Shown piece by piece: positions 17,158 to 26,636 of a DNA stretch of 64,000 nucleotides. Origin of the DNA: Palsa-504 sp963739615 (GTDB taxonomy: Bacteria > Actinomycetota > Actinomycetes > Streptosporangiales > Streptosporangiaceae); assembly GCA_963739615.1 (NCBI GenBank), contig CAVUBD010000017.1:1-64000 (forward strand). The letters are read 5' to 3'. The stretch's first letter is position 1. The number at the start of each line of letters is the position of its first letter. The notes under the pieces are model-generated. The model was not told the origin of the DNA. It did not search any database and saw nothing but the letters and a program-made list of their open reading frames with translations. Position numbers and translations under genes: made by a program.

Positions 17158-18435
17158 TCAGCGCTCGAGGATAAAGTCGCCCGGATCCCGCGGCGGCCGG
17201 GCCTTGGCGTGCTCGGCGGGGCGGCCGACCGCGATGGCGCCCATCGGCCGCCACCCGTCCGGCAGGTCCATCGCCAGGGCCGCGACGTCCTGGCAGAACA
17301 GCGTGCTCGAGATCCACGCCGAGCCGAGCCCGTCGACGGCGAGCGCGATGAGCAGGTTCTGCACCGCCGCGCCCATCGAGACGACGAACATGGCCTGCTC
17401 GGCGCGGCCGCGCCGCTCGTCGGGGTAACCGTGGGCCGCGTCGGTGACCAGGCAAGGCACCACGATAAGCGGCGCCAGCCGGAGCGGCTCGCCGCGGCGG
17501 ACCCGGCGGGCGATCTGGTCTTCTGTGAACCCGTCGCGGCGCAGGTCGGCGATCCAGGCGTCGCGCATCGCGTCCAGCAGGGCGATCCGGGCCGCGGCCG
17601 AGGACAAGATCACGAAACGCCATGGCTGGCTGTGGTGCGGAGCGGGCGCGGTCAGCGCGGTGGCGACCGCCCGGCGGACCACGGCGACGTCGACGGGTTC
17701 GGCGGTGAACGCCCTGATGGTCCGGCGGGCCAGCGGCACGTCGGCCGACCCGAACCGGAACATGTCTTCCTCGGCGGGCCTGATCAGCGCCCGCGCGCCC
17801 GGGCCGTCCTGCTCGGTGACGAGGTCGGCCAGCCCGCGCACGACCGCGACAGGGACGTGCCGTGCCTTCCCCTTCACCAGGTCCGCGGCTGCGGCGACCT
17901 CATCGGCGACCGCGGCCACCGTGACCTCCAGGATGTTGCCGAACGTGTCGGCCTCGCCGCGGTGGTCGCGCGCCGGCCAGACGCCGGCCGCGCCGATGGC
18001 GTTGTCGGTCTGGCCGGCCCGCCACGGGCGGCCCATCGTGTCGGTGACGATCACGCCCACGGTCCGGCCGGTGCGGCCCGCCACGGCCTTGCGCAGCCGC
18101 CGGGCGGACTCGTCGGGGTCCTCGGGCAGCAGCACGACGGTTCCAGGCGCCGTGTTGGACTCGTCGACGCCGGCCGCGGCCAGCACCAGGCCGTGCCGGG
18201 TCTGCGCGATGATGGTGGCGCCGCGCCGGGCGATCACCCGCACCGTCTCCGCCTCGATCGCCGCCTCGCGGGAGGCGGCCGTCACCCGGCCCTCGGCCTT
18301 GCTCACGATCTTCGACGTGACGACGATGATGTCGCCGTCGCGCAGGTCCGGGACGGCGTCCGCGATCAGCGCGGCCAGGTCGGCGCCCGCGGTGATCTCG
18401 GGGAGCCCGGCCACGCCGGTGACGGTGAACGCCAT
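17158..18435 (-). CDS. fbiB: F420:gamma-glutamyl ligase with C-terminal FMN-dependent domain
   Basis: Bifunctional FbiB of 425 residues. The N-terminal CofE domain (residues about 1-245) adds glutamates to F420-0; visible are DGDIIVVTSKIVSKAEGR and VIVTDTMGRPWRAGQTDNAIG. The C-terminal nitroreductase-like domain reduces dehydro-F420-0 with FMN; visible are RRTIRAF, APAPHHSQPWRFV and QNLLIALAVDGLGSAW. Its ATG overlaps the fbiA stop by one base (TAATG), so fbiA and fbiB are one operon. It ends against fbiC on the other strand with no spacer. Confidence 0.96.
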   Translation of the reverse strand: MAFTVTGVAGLPEITAGADLAALIADAVPDLRDGDIIVVTSKIVSKAEGRVTAASREAAIEAETVRVIARRGATIIAQTRHGLVLAAAGVDESNTAPGTVVLLPEDPDESARRLRKAVAGRTGRTVGVIVTDTMGRPWRAGQTDNAIGAAGVWPARDHRGEADTFGNILEVTVAAVADEVAAAADLVKGKARHVPVAVVRGLADLVTEQDGPGARALIRPAEEDMFRFGSADVPLARRTIRAFTAEPVDVAVVRRAVATALTAPAPHHSQPWRFVILSSAAARIALLDAMRDAWIADLRRDGFTEDQIARRVRRGEPLRLAPLIVVPCLVTDAAHGYPDERRGRAEQAMFVVSMGAAVQNLLIALAVDGLGSAWISSTLFCQDVAALAMDLPDGWRPMGAIAVGRPAEHAKARPPRDPGDFILER

Positions 18436-19391
18436 TACCCGCGTCCTGGCCCGAGTTCGCCGGCCAGGTCCAGGGCGGCCCGGGCGATGGCCGTGGTGGC
18501 GGGCAGGTCGCGCATGTAGAGCGGGAGAGCGCGGACCTCGATGCCGGCCAGCGCCGGATCGTCGGCGGCCGCCTTGTCCTGGTCGTCGACGAGCCAGCCG
18601 TTGATCAGCCCGGGGCCGTAATGCGCGCCGACCGCGGCGGCCGAGGTGGCCACCCCGATCGCGGCCAGGCAGGCGTCGGCCATCCCGCGCACCGGCGCAC
18701 CGCCGATGATGGGGGACACCGCGACCACGGTCTTGGCCGCCACCGCCGCCCTGATGCCGGGCACGGCCAGGATGGTTCCGATGCTCACCACGGGATTGGA
18801 GGGGGGGAAGAGCACCACATCCGCGTCGGCGACAGCCTCGAGCACGCCCGGGGCGGGCACCGCCTGGGCCGCGCCGGCGGCGGTGATCTCCCGCGCCGGC
18901 GTCTCGGCGTGCATGCGGACCCACCATTCCTGGAAATGCACGGTCTGCTCGCCGGCTCCCTGGAGCGTCACGTGCGTTTCGATCCGGTCATCTGACATCG
19001 GCAGCAGCCGCACCCCCGGCCGCCAGCGCCGGCAGAGCACCTCGGTGACGGCGGACAGCGGCTGGCCGGCCGCCAGCAGCTGGCTGCGCACGATGTGGGT
19101 GGCGAAATCCCGGTCGCCGAGCGTGAACCAGTCCGGGCTGGCGCCGTAGGCGGCGAGTTCGGCCCGGACCGCGAAGGTCTCGTCGGCCCGCCCCCAGCCC
19201 TGCTCCTCGTTGATGCCGCCGCCGAGGGTGTACATGACGGTGTCCAGGTCCGGGCAGACCCGCAAGCCGAACAGGGTGATGTCGTCCCCGGTGTTCCCGA
19301 TGACGGTGATCTCGGCGTCCGGGGCGGCTCGCTTGAGACCGCGGAGAAAGCGCGCGGCGCCGACGCCGCCCGCGAGCACGGTGATGCGCAT
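18435..19391 (-). CDS. fbiA: 2-phospho-L-lactate transferase (CofD family)
   Basis: FbiA joins the phosphoenolpyruvyl or lactyl moiety to FO, giving (dehydro-)F420-0. The protein is 318 residues. The N-terminal nucleotide motif LAGGVGAARFLRGL, then ITVIGNTGDDITLFGLRVCPDLDTVMYTLGG and FPPSNPVVSIGTILAVPGIR are CofD signatures. ATG 19391 is chosen because the glycine-rich motif follows at once; the open frame upstream has no conserved residues. It is divergent from the whiB gene, sharing a 247-bp promoter region. Confidence 0.96.
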   Translation of the reverse strand: MRITVLAGGVGAARFLRGLKRAAPDAEITVIGNTGDDITLFGLRVCPDLDTVMYTLGGGINEEQGWGRADETFAVRAELAAYGASPDWFTLGDRDFATHIVRSQLLAAGQPLSAVTEVLCRRWRPGVRLLPMSDDRIETHVTLQGAGEQTVHFQEWWVRMHAETPAREITAAGAAQAVPAPGVLEAVADADVVLFPPSNPVVSIGTILAVPGIRAAVAAKTVVAVSPIIGGAPVRGMADACLAAIGVATSAAAVGAHYGPGLINGWLVDDQDKAAADDPALAGIEVRALPLYMRDLPATTAIARAALDLAGELGPGRG

Positions 19392-19532
19392 ACCCGCCAG
19401 TGTGGCAGGTCCCCGCCCGCCCGGCGGAGGCTCCCCGCCCTTGACGGTGATTACGGAGTGTATCGAATTGAATTCGCTGAGTGATTTATCTCGCATCTAG
19501 GTCAACGAGGGGACCATTATCACCTTCTCCGC

Positions 19533-19562
19533 TTGACTTGAAGCAAGACACGCAGGTGTAAT
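19533..19562 (+). promoter_or_regulatory. Likely sigma-70-type promoter for whiB
   Basis: TTGACT at 19533-19538 and TGTAAT at 19557-19562 are separated by 18 bases, in an AT-richer part of the fbiA/whiB divergent region. It is 76 bases upstream of the whiB start. This is the best -35/-10 pair I can see in the window. Confidence 0.55.
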
Positions 19563-19638
19563 TTCATTGGTGTGATTCTCGCCGCCGCGGGGAGTGGTGA
19601 GATCGGGGGCTCCGTGAGTCGGGGAGGGAGGACGCGCT

Positions 19639-20010
19639 ATGACTGAGGTCATCGTCCCGCTGGGGCAGGTCATCGTCAGCCCGGATGATGCTGATGAGCT
19701 GGGCTGGCAGGACCAGGCATTGTGTGCGCAGACAGATCCGGAGGCGTTCTTCCCGGAGAAAGGCGGATCGACCCGGGAAGCCAAGCGGGTGTGCCGCAGT
19801 TGCGAGGTCCGGGCCGAGTGCCTGGAGTACGCGCTCGAGAATGACGAGCGGTTCGGCATCTGGGGCGGCATGTCCGAGCGGGAACGCCGTCGCCTCAAGC
19901 GCCAGGCCGTCTTACGGCTGATCCAGCCGCGGCTACGCTCCGTGGTCGCGGACATCCCGCGTTCGCCCTGCTGGGCGTGTTCCGCCTGTGTATCTTTGGA
20001 CCTGTCGTGA
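19639..20010 (+). CDS. whmD: WhiB-family iron-sulfur transcriptional regulator (WhmD/WhiB2-like)
   Basis: A redox-sensing 4Fe-4S regulator that acts with the primary sigma factor. The four cluster cysteines are Cys29, Cys52, Cys55 and Cys61 (ALCAQTDPEAFFPEKG; VCRSCEVRAEC), followed by FGIWGGMSERERRRLKRQ with the G[VI]WGG turn and the basic DNA-binding arm. Position beside fbiA matches whiB2/whmD of mycobacteria and whiB of Streptomyces, which control septation and sporulation. Strong RBS GGGAGGGAGGA. Members of this subgroup usually end near RRLKR; here about 30 further residues with two more Cys are read, possibly a late frameshift. Confidence 0.93.
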   Translation: MTEVIVPLGQVIVSPDDADELGWQDQALCAQTDPEAFFPEKGGSTREAKRVCRSCEVRAECLEYALENDERFGIWGGMSERERRRLKRQAVLRLIQPRLRSVVADIPRSPCWACSACVSLDLS

Positions 20011-20102
20011 GCGCTGGGGAGTCGTCGTTCACGTAGTCCACGCGCTCTCGCCGGGCGGATAGCCGGGCGAGACGCCGTTGCCCACGCCACCAGACAGGTC
20101 CG

Positions 20103-23100
20103 TTGTCACAGAACGCATCGCACCTCCGTCACGTCGTCACCGCCGTGGTGGTAACCCACGACGGGGCCCGGCTGCTGCCTGGCCTCGTCCAGGCGGTCCG
20201 TGACCAGACCCACGTCGTGCACCGCGCCGTCGGGGTCGATACCGGCAGCCGGGACCGCAGCGGTGCGGCGCTGACCGAACTGCTCGGCCCGGACGCGGTC
20301 TTCGGCATGGAGGCGGACACCGGTTTCGGCGCGGCGGTGGCGCGCGCGCTGAGGCATCCCGCGGCGCGGACGCCGGTGCCCCCGCCTGCATCCTCGCCGG
20401 TGTCCGAGCGCGGCGTCCCCGCCGGTGCTCCGAGCCGGCGTCCCCGCCGACATCCTCGGCTGCGCCCGAGCCCGGTGCCGGCCAGGATCCGCCGGTGGAG
20501 TGGATCTGGCTGCTGCACGATGACTGCGAGCCGGCCGCCGACGCGCTGGAGCAACTGCTCCGGGCGGCCAGCCGCAGCCGGTCGGTGGCGGTGCTCGGCC
20601 CCAAGCTCAGGGACCTGTCGAACCGCCGCGTCCTGCGGGAGGTGGGGATCACCACCGACCGGGCGGGGCGGCGCCTGACCGGGATCGAGCCCGGCGAGAT
20701 CGACCAGGGGCAGCACGACGGCAACCGCGCGGTGCTTGCCGTCAGTTCGGCGGGCATGCTGATCCGCCGCGACGTCTGGGACCAGGTTGGCGGCTTCGAC
20801 CCTGACCTGCCGCTGTTCCGTGATGACATCGACTTCTGCTGGCGAGTGCACGCGGCCGGCTATGAGGTCCGGGTGGCCACCGACGCGGTGGTCTATCACC
20901 GCGAGCTGGCGGCCAGGCAGTTCCGCCAGACGCCCGCCACCGGCGGCCATCCGCGCCTGGTCGACCGCCGCAGCGCGCTGTACGTTCTCGCGGTCAACCT
21001 GCCGCTGTGGCCCATGCTCGCAGTCGTGGCCGGCGGCATCGCCGGTTCGCTGGTCCGCGCGTCCTACTTCCTGATCACCAAGCAGCAGCGCAAGGCGGCG
21101 GCACACCTCGGGGCGGTGGCCTGGCTGCTGCGTCACCCGCCGCTGCTGTGGCGCGCGCGCCGCCGCCGCGCCGCCGATCGCCGGACCGCCTACGCGGTCC
21201 TGCGCCCGATGCTGCCCCGGTCCAGGACGCTGTCCCGGCTCGCCGAGGCCGCCTCCCGGCTGCTGACCCCCGGATCCGGCTACGAGACCGGGCTGCACCA
21301 CGCCGTGGTGGACGATCCCGGCGACGATATGCCGCTGCCGCAGACCAACTCGGTCGTCCGGCGGGTACTGACCAGCCCCGGTGTCCTGCTCTTCGCCGGG
21401 CTGGCCGTCGTCGCGCTGGTCGCGGAGCGGTCGCTGACCGGCGCGGTGCTCAGCGGTTCCGGCACCCTTGCGGGCGGCGCGCTGGCGCCGGCCTGGGGGA
21501 GCGCGGGGGCCATGTGGCGCGAGTACCTGGCGGGCTACCACGGCGCGGGCGTCGGGTCGGCCGCGAGCACTCCGCCCTACGTGGCCGTGGTGGCCGCCCT
21601 GGCCACGCTGCTGGGCAGCAAGCCCTGGCTGGCGGTCGACGTGCTGCTGCTCGGCTGCGTGCCCGCGGCCGGGGTGACGGCGTTCATGGCCACTCGCCGC
21701 GTCACGTCCGTGCTGGCCGCCCGGGTATGGATCGCGGCCACCTATGCGCTGCTCCCGGTGGCCATGGGGGCGGTCGCGGCCGGGCGCATCGGCACCGCGG
21801 CCGCCTTCGTGCTGCTTCCGCTGGTCGCCATCATGATCGGGCGGATGCGCGCCGGGCCCCCGCGGGCTGCGCGCCGGGCGGCGTGGGCGGCTGGCCTGCT
21901 GCTCGCGCTCGCGGCCGCCTTCGTCCCGTTGATCTGGCCGATCGCGGTACTCGCCGCGCTCGGCGTGGTGGCGGCCTGGCGCTGGCTCGGCCTGCAGACG
22001 GCCGTCAACGCCGTCATCGTCGCCGTGGTACCCGCGGCCGTTCTCATCCCCTGGACCTTTCACCTGGTCACGAGCCCGTCCGCGTTCTTCGGTGAAGCGG
22101 GACTGACCCGGCCCGGGCTGGCTGCCTCCGGCCTGGGGCCGCAGTCCCTGCTGCTGCTCAGCCCGGGGGGACCGGGGCTTCCGCCCGCGTGGGTGACCGC
22201 GGGGCTGGTGCTGCCCGCCTTCGGCGCGCTGCTGGCCCGGCGGCGGATGCCCCTGGTGTACACCGGTTGGAGCATCGCCCTGACCGGACTGGTCATCGCC
22301 CTCGTAGTGAGCCGGGTGCGGGTGACGCCGCCGCAGGGCGGGGCCGCCGTCACCGCCTGGCCCGGTATCGCGATCGCCGTGGCGGCGGCGGGCCTGCTGC
22401 TGGCGGCCGCGCCCTTGATCGAGGCGCTGGCCCAGCCTCAAGCCGAGCCCCAAGCCGAGCCCCAAGCCGAGCCCCAAGCCCAGCCCCAAGCCCAGCCTCT
22501 GGGCCAGGCCGCAGGTCGCGCCCAGGGGACCGGCCGGCGTGCCGTCGCGACCTTGGCCGGCTTGGCCCCGCTGGCCGGCTTCGCGGTGGCCGCCTCGGCG
22601 CCGCTGCTGGCCGCCGGTTACTGGCTCGCCGCCGGCGTCAGCGGACCGGTGGCCACGGCCCGCCCGCAGCTCCTGCCCGCCTTCGTGGCGGCCTCGTCGG
22701 CCGGGCCCGCCCGGAACCGGACGCTGGTCCTGCGGCGCGACGGCGGGACGCTGACCTACGCCGTCCTTCGGGACGCCGATCCCGTGCTCGGCGAGCCCGA
22801 ACTGCCCCAGAGCGCGGATTCCGCACGCGCGCTCTCGGGCGTGGTGGCCACGCTGGACGCGGTCGGCGGCGGCGACGCCGGGGATACCGGTCAGGCGCTC
22901 AGCCAGTTCGACATCGGCTACGTGCTGCTCCCCGCCCCGATTGACTCCGGGCTCGCGCAGCGGCTTGACGCGGCCGCCGGGCTGCAGCCGCTGACCTCGG
23001 CGCCCGCGTACTACCTGTGGCAGGTCTCCGGGACGGTAGCCCGGGCCCGCGTGATGACCGCCGGCGGCACGGTGGTGCCCGTTCCTTCGGGGGCGGTCGG

Positions 23101-24034
23101 CGTGAACACGGTCATCACGCCGGCCACGTCAGGCACGCTGGTCCTGGCGGAGGCCGCGGGCGGCTGGTCCGCCACCCTCAACGGAAAGCCCCTGACCAGG
23201 CTGGCCCGGCCGGTGGACGGGTGGGCTCAGGGCTTCGTGCTGCCGGCCGGCGGCGGCCACCTGGTCATCACCCGCGATGAGCTGGCCAGGGACCTCGGCC
23301 TCGGCGGTGAGGCCGCCATCGTGCTCGTCGCCTTCGCGCTCGCCCTGCCCGGCACCAGGTCCTCGCTGACCATGCCCGCCGCGGCGGAGGTCAGTGCGGA
23401 CGGCGAAGCCGCCCTCGGCCCGCGGCGCCGGCGAGAGAGCGCCGACAGCCCGCGAGCGGCCCGCCGCAGGCGACGGCCTCAGCTCGCCCCGGCGGGCAGC
23501 CGAGCTCACGCCCTGACCAGAGCCGGCCGCGCCGAGGCCGTCGGCGCCGGATACGCCCCCGCAGCCGTCGGCCACGGGCCGGCCACGGCCACGCTCAGTC
23601 CCGATGCCGAGGCTGCCACCGGATACGCCCCGGCCGCGGCCGCCTTCGAGCCGGCCGTCACGGCCACGTTCGACCCGGCTGCCGAGGCCGCATTCAGCCC
23701 TGATCCCGACGAAGCCTTCTTTCCGGGAGCCGGCTTCAGCTCCCCGGCCGACGCCGGATACGCCGGTGCTGGTGCGGGAACTGGTTCCGGCCATCCAGCC
23801 CCGGTCGCAGCGGTCCGCGCCGCCGCCAGCGGTCCAGGCCCGCTGACGACCGCCGCGCCGCGGCGCGGCGGAGCGCACGCGGCGCGGCACGGAAAGCCGT
23901 CGCGGCGCTGGCGCGGCGGCACCCCGGCCAAGCCCGCCGACCCCCAGGCGGACCGCGACGCCGACGCTGGCGCTCCGCCTGAACCTGCCGCCTCCGACAC
24001 GCGGGCGCCCTGGGAACGCGGTGACGGCTCATGA
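20103..24034 (+). CDS. GT2-family glycosyltransferase fused to a large membrane domain, frameshifted
   Basis: The N-terminal GT2 domain begins VVTAVVVTHDGARLLPGLV. The frame then breaks near 20350 (a G missing: GFGAAVARAL then E-A-S-R in the other frame) and continues in the 20495 frame. That frame gives the catalytic WIWLLHDDCEP, SSAGMLIRRDVWDQVGGFDPDLPLFRDDIDFCWR (acceptor ED-like site) and a long hydrophobic region of many helices (residues about 150-650). A Gln/Ala/Pro repeat (22432-22500) and a disordered Ala-rich tail follow. It probably makes or exports a cell-envelope glycan. The partner DUF5719 gene overlaps its stop. Confidence 0.8.
22432..22500. repeat. 12-bp coding tandem repeat
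   Basis: About five to six copies of CAAGCCGAGCCC encode a QAEP/QAQP stretch between membrane segments of the GT2 protein. The frame is kept. Confidence 0.85.
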
Positions 24035-25539
24035 GGCTGGGCCTGCTGGCGCCCGCCGGGGTGGTGGTGCTGGCCCTCGGCGCCATTGGCGCGGCCGCCC
24101 AGCTTGACCACCCGCGGGCCAGCCCGAAGCCCGCCAGCACCGTGGTGCGGCAGGTCGCGGTCACCTCCATCGCTCGTGCCTGCCCGCCCGCCCTGGGCGG
24201 CGGATCCGGCACGATCGCATCGATCGCAGCCCCAGCACCAGCCCCAGCCCCAGCAGCACCAGCGGCATCCGGCACGGGAGGGCAAGCGCAGCTGACCTCC
24301 CTGCCCCCCGCTGGCCTGCAACTGCGGACCGTCACGCCCATCACCGAGACAGCCCCGGGCACGCTCTCCCTCCTCACGGTCCCCGCCGCGGCGAGCGCGG
24401 CCAATAAAGGCACCCCGGCCCCGGCCGGCTGGTCGGTGACCGCGACCGGCACGATGGCACAGGCCGCCGAGGCCGAAGTAGCGCAGAGCTCAGGCCTGGC
24501 CAGCGTGCGCTGCGGCGAGCCCGGATCCGATCTGTGGTTCGTCGGGCCCGGCCAGCAGAACGGCGCGGCCCAGATCCAGCTCGATCTGATGAACATCGAC
24601 TCGCTGGCCGCGACTGTGGACGTCAGGCTGATCACCGACGCCTGCCCGGTCCAGGCCGGCAACGACACCGGGATCACAGTTCCGCCTCGCCAGACCGTGA
24701 CCGAATCCCTGTCCGCGGAGGCCGGCAGCTCCAGCGTGGTCGCGATCGAGGTGCACACCAGCGCCGGCCGGGTCGCCGCCGACGTCTCCGAGGGTTCGGC
24801 GCACGGCGGCGCCACGAGCTGGCTGCCGAGTGCGGCCGCGCCAGCGACTCACCTGGTGATCCCGGGCGTGCCTCCGTCCGCCAGCACCGCCGGGCTCTTC
24901 CTGGTGGTCCCCGGCGGCTCCAACGCCAAGGTCAACGTGGTGGCGATCACCCCGCAGGGGCAGTACCGCCCGTTCGCCTCGCAGGCGGTCGACCTGCCCG
25001 GGCAGTCGGCGTCCTATGTGGCCCTGACGCCGCTGGGCGGCGCGGCGGCGGCGCTCGAGGTCACGGCCAACGTGCCGGTCACGGCCGAGGTGATGGTCCC
25101 GGGCAGCGGCGTGGGCGCCTTTACCGCCGCGACCGCCCCGATCAGCGAGCAGGCCGTCGTGGCGGGAAACACCAGCGGGTCCGGCTTCGCCGCCTCCGCC
25201 GTGCTGTCGGCACCGGCCGGAGCGGCGCGCGTTCGCCTGACGGAGATCGCCGCGGCCAATACCAGCGTCAGCACCAGCCCGGGCGCGACCGCCAGCCAGG
25301 TCGTGCCGGTCCGGGCCGGCCACACGCTCGTCGTGCCGGTCACCGCCCCCGAAGGCGCCAAGCGCGGTTCGGCTTTCGCCGTCGTGATCACGCCGCTGGC
25401 GGGGTCGGGGCCCGTTTACGCCGCCCGGGTGGAGACCCAGGGCCAGCGCACCGTGGTCTCCATCATCCCCGCGGCCAGCGCCCTGACCACGATCACCCTG
25501 CCCCCCGTCCGCGACTCCTACGACGCGATCTCTCCCTGA
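24031..25539 (+). CDS. DUF5719 family secreted/membrane-anchored protein
   Basis: A 502-residue protein with an N-terminal hydrophobic segment (LLAPAGVVVLALGAIGAAAQ) that may be a signal anchor, a Pro/Ala-rich stalk and a long Thr/Ser/Val/Ala-rich beta-type ectodomain (for example GTVVLL-like strands, FVVPGGSNAKVNVVAITPQG). The ATG overlaps the stop of the GT2 gene (ATGA), so translation is coupled. In actinobacteria DUF5719 genes sit next to this large glycosyltransferase, which suggests a joint envelope role; biochemical function is unknown. Confidence 0.8.
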   Translation: MRLGLLAPAGVVVLALGAIGAAAQLDHPRASPKPASTVVRQVAVTSIARACPPALGGGSGTIASIAAPAPAPAPAAPAASGTGGQAQLTSLPPAGLQLRTVTPITETAPGTLSLLTVPAAASAANKGTPAPAGWSVTATGTMAQAAEAEVAQSSGLASVRCGEPGSDLWFVGPGQQNGAAQIQLDLMNIDSLAATVDVRLITDACPVQAGNDTGITVPPRQTVTESLSAEAGSSSVVAIEVHTSAGRVAADVSEGSAHGGATSWLPSAAAPATHLVIPGVPPSASTAGLFLVVPGGSNAKVNVVAITPQGQYRPFASQAVDLPGQSASYVALTPLGGAAAALEVTANVPVTAEVMVPGSGVGAFTAATAPISEQAVVAGNTSGSGFAASAVLSAPAGAARVRLTEIAAANTSVSTSPGATASQVVPVRAGHTLVVPVTAPEGAKRGSAFAVVITPLAGSGPVYAARVETQGQRTVVSIIPAASALTTITLPPVRDSYDAISP

Positions 25540-25545
25540 GGCAGA

Positions 25546-26001
25546 TCAGTCCAGCTCGCCGTAGCCGGGATCGACGATCTCCGGCTCCACCCCGAGGATC
25601 TCGGCGAACTCCTCGACCACCACGTCGAAGACAAGCTCGCTCAGCTCGTCCTCGTCGTCGGCCCGGGCTAGCAGCGGCCGCCGGAACAGCACGATGCAAG
25701 GGCCGCTGGCCGGGTTCCCCGGATCGCTGGTATCAGGCGAGCCGCGCACGATACGGGCCAGCGGCACGCCGTCGTCACCCATGGTGTCGGCATCCGGCAC
25801 CTCCTGGACCGCGAACTCCACGTCGGAAAGCTCGGTCTCCCAGCGGGGCTCGAGCCGGGCGACAGCCTCAAGCACGATGTCGTCGAACTGCTGGGACCGG
25901 CTGCGGTACAGCGGAACTCCCGGCGGTACCAGCCTGCCGCGCAGCCCGCGCCCATGGCGGTCGCGCCGCCGCGGCCGCGCGCCGTCCTCGCCGGTGTGCA
26001 C
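25546..26001 (-). CDS. Metallopeptidase-family (Zincin_1) protein lacking HExxH
   Basis: A 151-residue protein of the small metallopeptidase family found next to DUF3499 and whiB genes. Family parts seen are the QFDDIVLEAVARLEPRWETELSDVEFAVQEVP segment, IVLFRRPLLARA and the helix VVVEEFAEILGVEPEIVDPGYGELD. In active members the helix carries HExxHH; here the histidines are Glu and the motif is EEFAE, so no zinc site is visible. This appears typical of actinobacterial members. GTG 26001 is chosen over an upstream frame rich in Arg. It converges with the DUF5719 gene (6-bp gap). Confidence 0.78.
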   Translation of the reverse strand: MHTGEDGARPRRRDRHGRGLRGRLVPPGVPLYRSRSQQFDDIVLEAVARLEPRWETELSDVEFAVQEVPDADTMGDDGVPLARIVRGSPDTSDPGNPASGPCIVLFRRPLLARADDEDELSELVFDVVVEEFAEILGVEPEIVDPGYGELD

Positions 26002-26213
26002 AGTTACCGAGCGTATCGGATCGCGCCGATGCCAGGGAACCCTCCCGACCCAGGAGGCCGACCCGGGGCAAGACGCGCAAAGCACGACACGACCGAAGCG
26101 CAGTGGCCAGGTGGTGGCGTTACCGGCCGCGGACAGATACCGTCACGGGTGTATCCGACGCCGTCCCGAAGCCCGGGACATGGTCCCCAGGGTGACGTGA
26201 GCGAGGTGGGCTG

Positions 26214-26579
26214 GTGCGTTCCCGTTGCTGCTCGCGCACCGCGTGCAAGCATCCTCCCGTCTACACGCTGACGTACGTGTACCGCGACTCGACCGCGGTG
26301 CTCGGCCCGCTGGCGGCGTACGTGGAGCCCCACTGCTACGACTTGTGCGAGAAGCACGCCACCCGGCTGACCGCGCCGCGAGGCTGGGACGTGGTGCGGC
26401 TGCCCGTGGATCCGGCTCAAGATCGCGCCGATGACCTGGAGGCGCTTGCGAACGCCGTCATGGAGGCTCAGCCGAGGGTGGCGGCACGCCCGGAGAAAGA
26501 GCCGGTCGGCCAGGGGGTCGAGGTCGGCCGCCGGGGCCACCTCCGGGTGCTGCGTTCCGGGCCCCCGCAGGACCGATAG
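26214..26579 (+). CDS. DUF3499 family protein
   Basis: A 121-residue conserved actinobacterial protein. The N-terminus has RCCSRTACKHPPVYTLTYVYRDSTAVLGPLA and later HCYDLCEKHATRLTAPRGWDVVRLPVD. The Cys/His pattern (CSRxAC, HCYDLCxxH) suggests a zinc site. GTG 26214 follows the GAGG of a GAGCGAGGTGGG stretch. Function is unknown; genes of this family sit between the metallopeptidase-like gene and manB in many actinomycetes, as here. Confidence 0.9.
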   Translation: MRSRCCSRTACKHPPVYTLTYVYRDSTAVLGPLAAYVEPHCYDLCEKHATRLTAPRGWDVVRLPVDPAQDRADDLEALANAVMEAQPRVAARPEKEPVGQGVEVGRRGHLRVLRSGPPQDR

Positions 26580-26636
26580 GCTCGTGGCCAGGCCGCAGCG
26601 TGCGGCGTCGTCTGGTCACGGGAGGCAGATCCAGTC

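Noticed and set aside
22150..22190. Possible fifth copy of the palindromic element in the GT2 gene
   Set aside because: There is a single G6 run, but no matching C6 arm, no CTGGGGGG hairpin and no CCGAGGGGG units.
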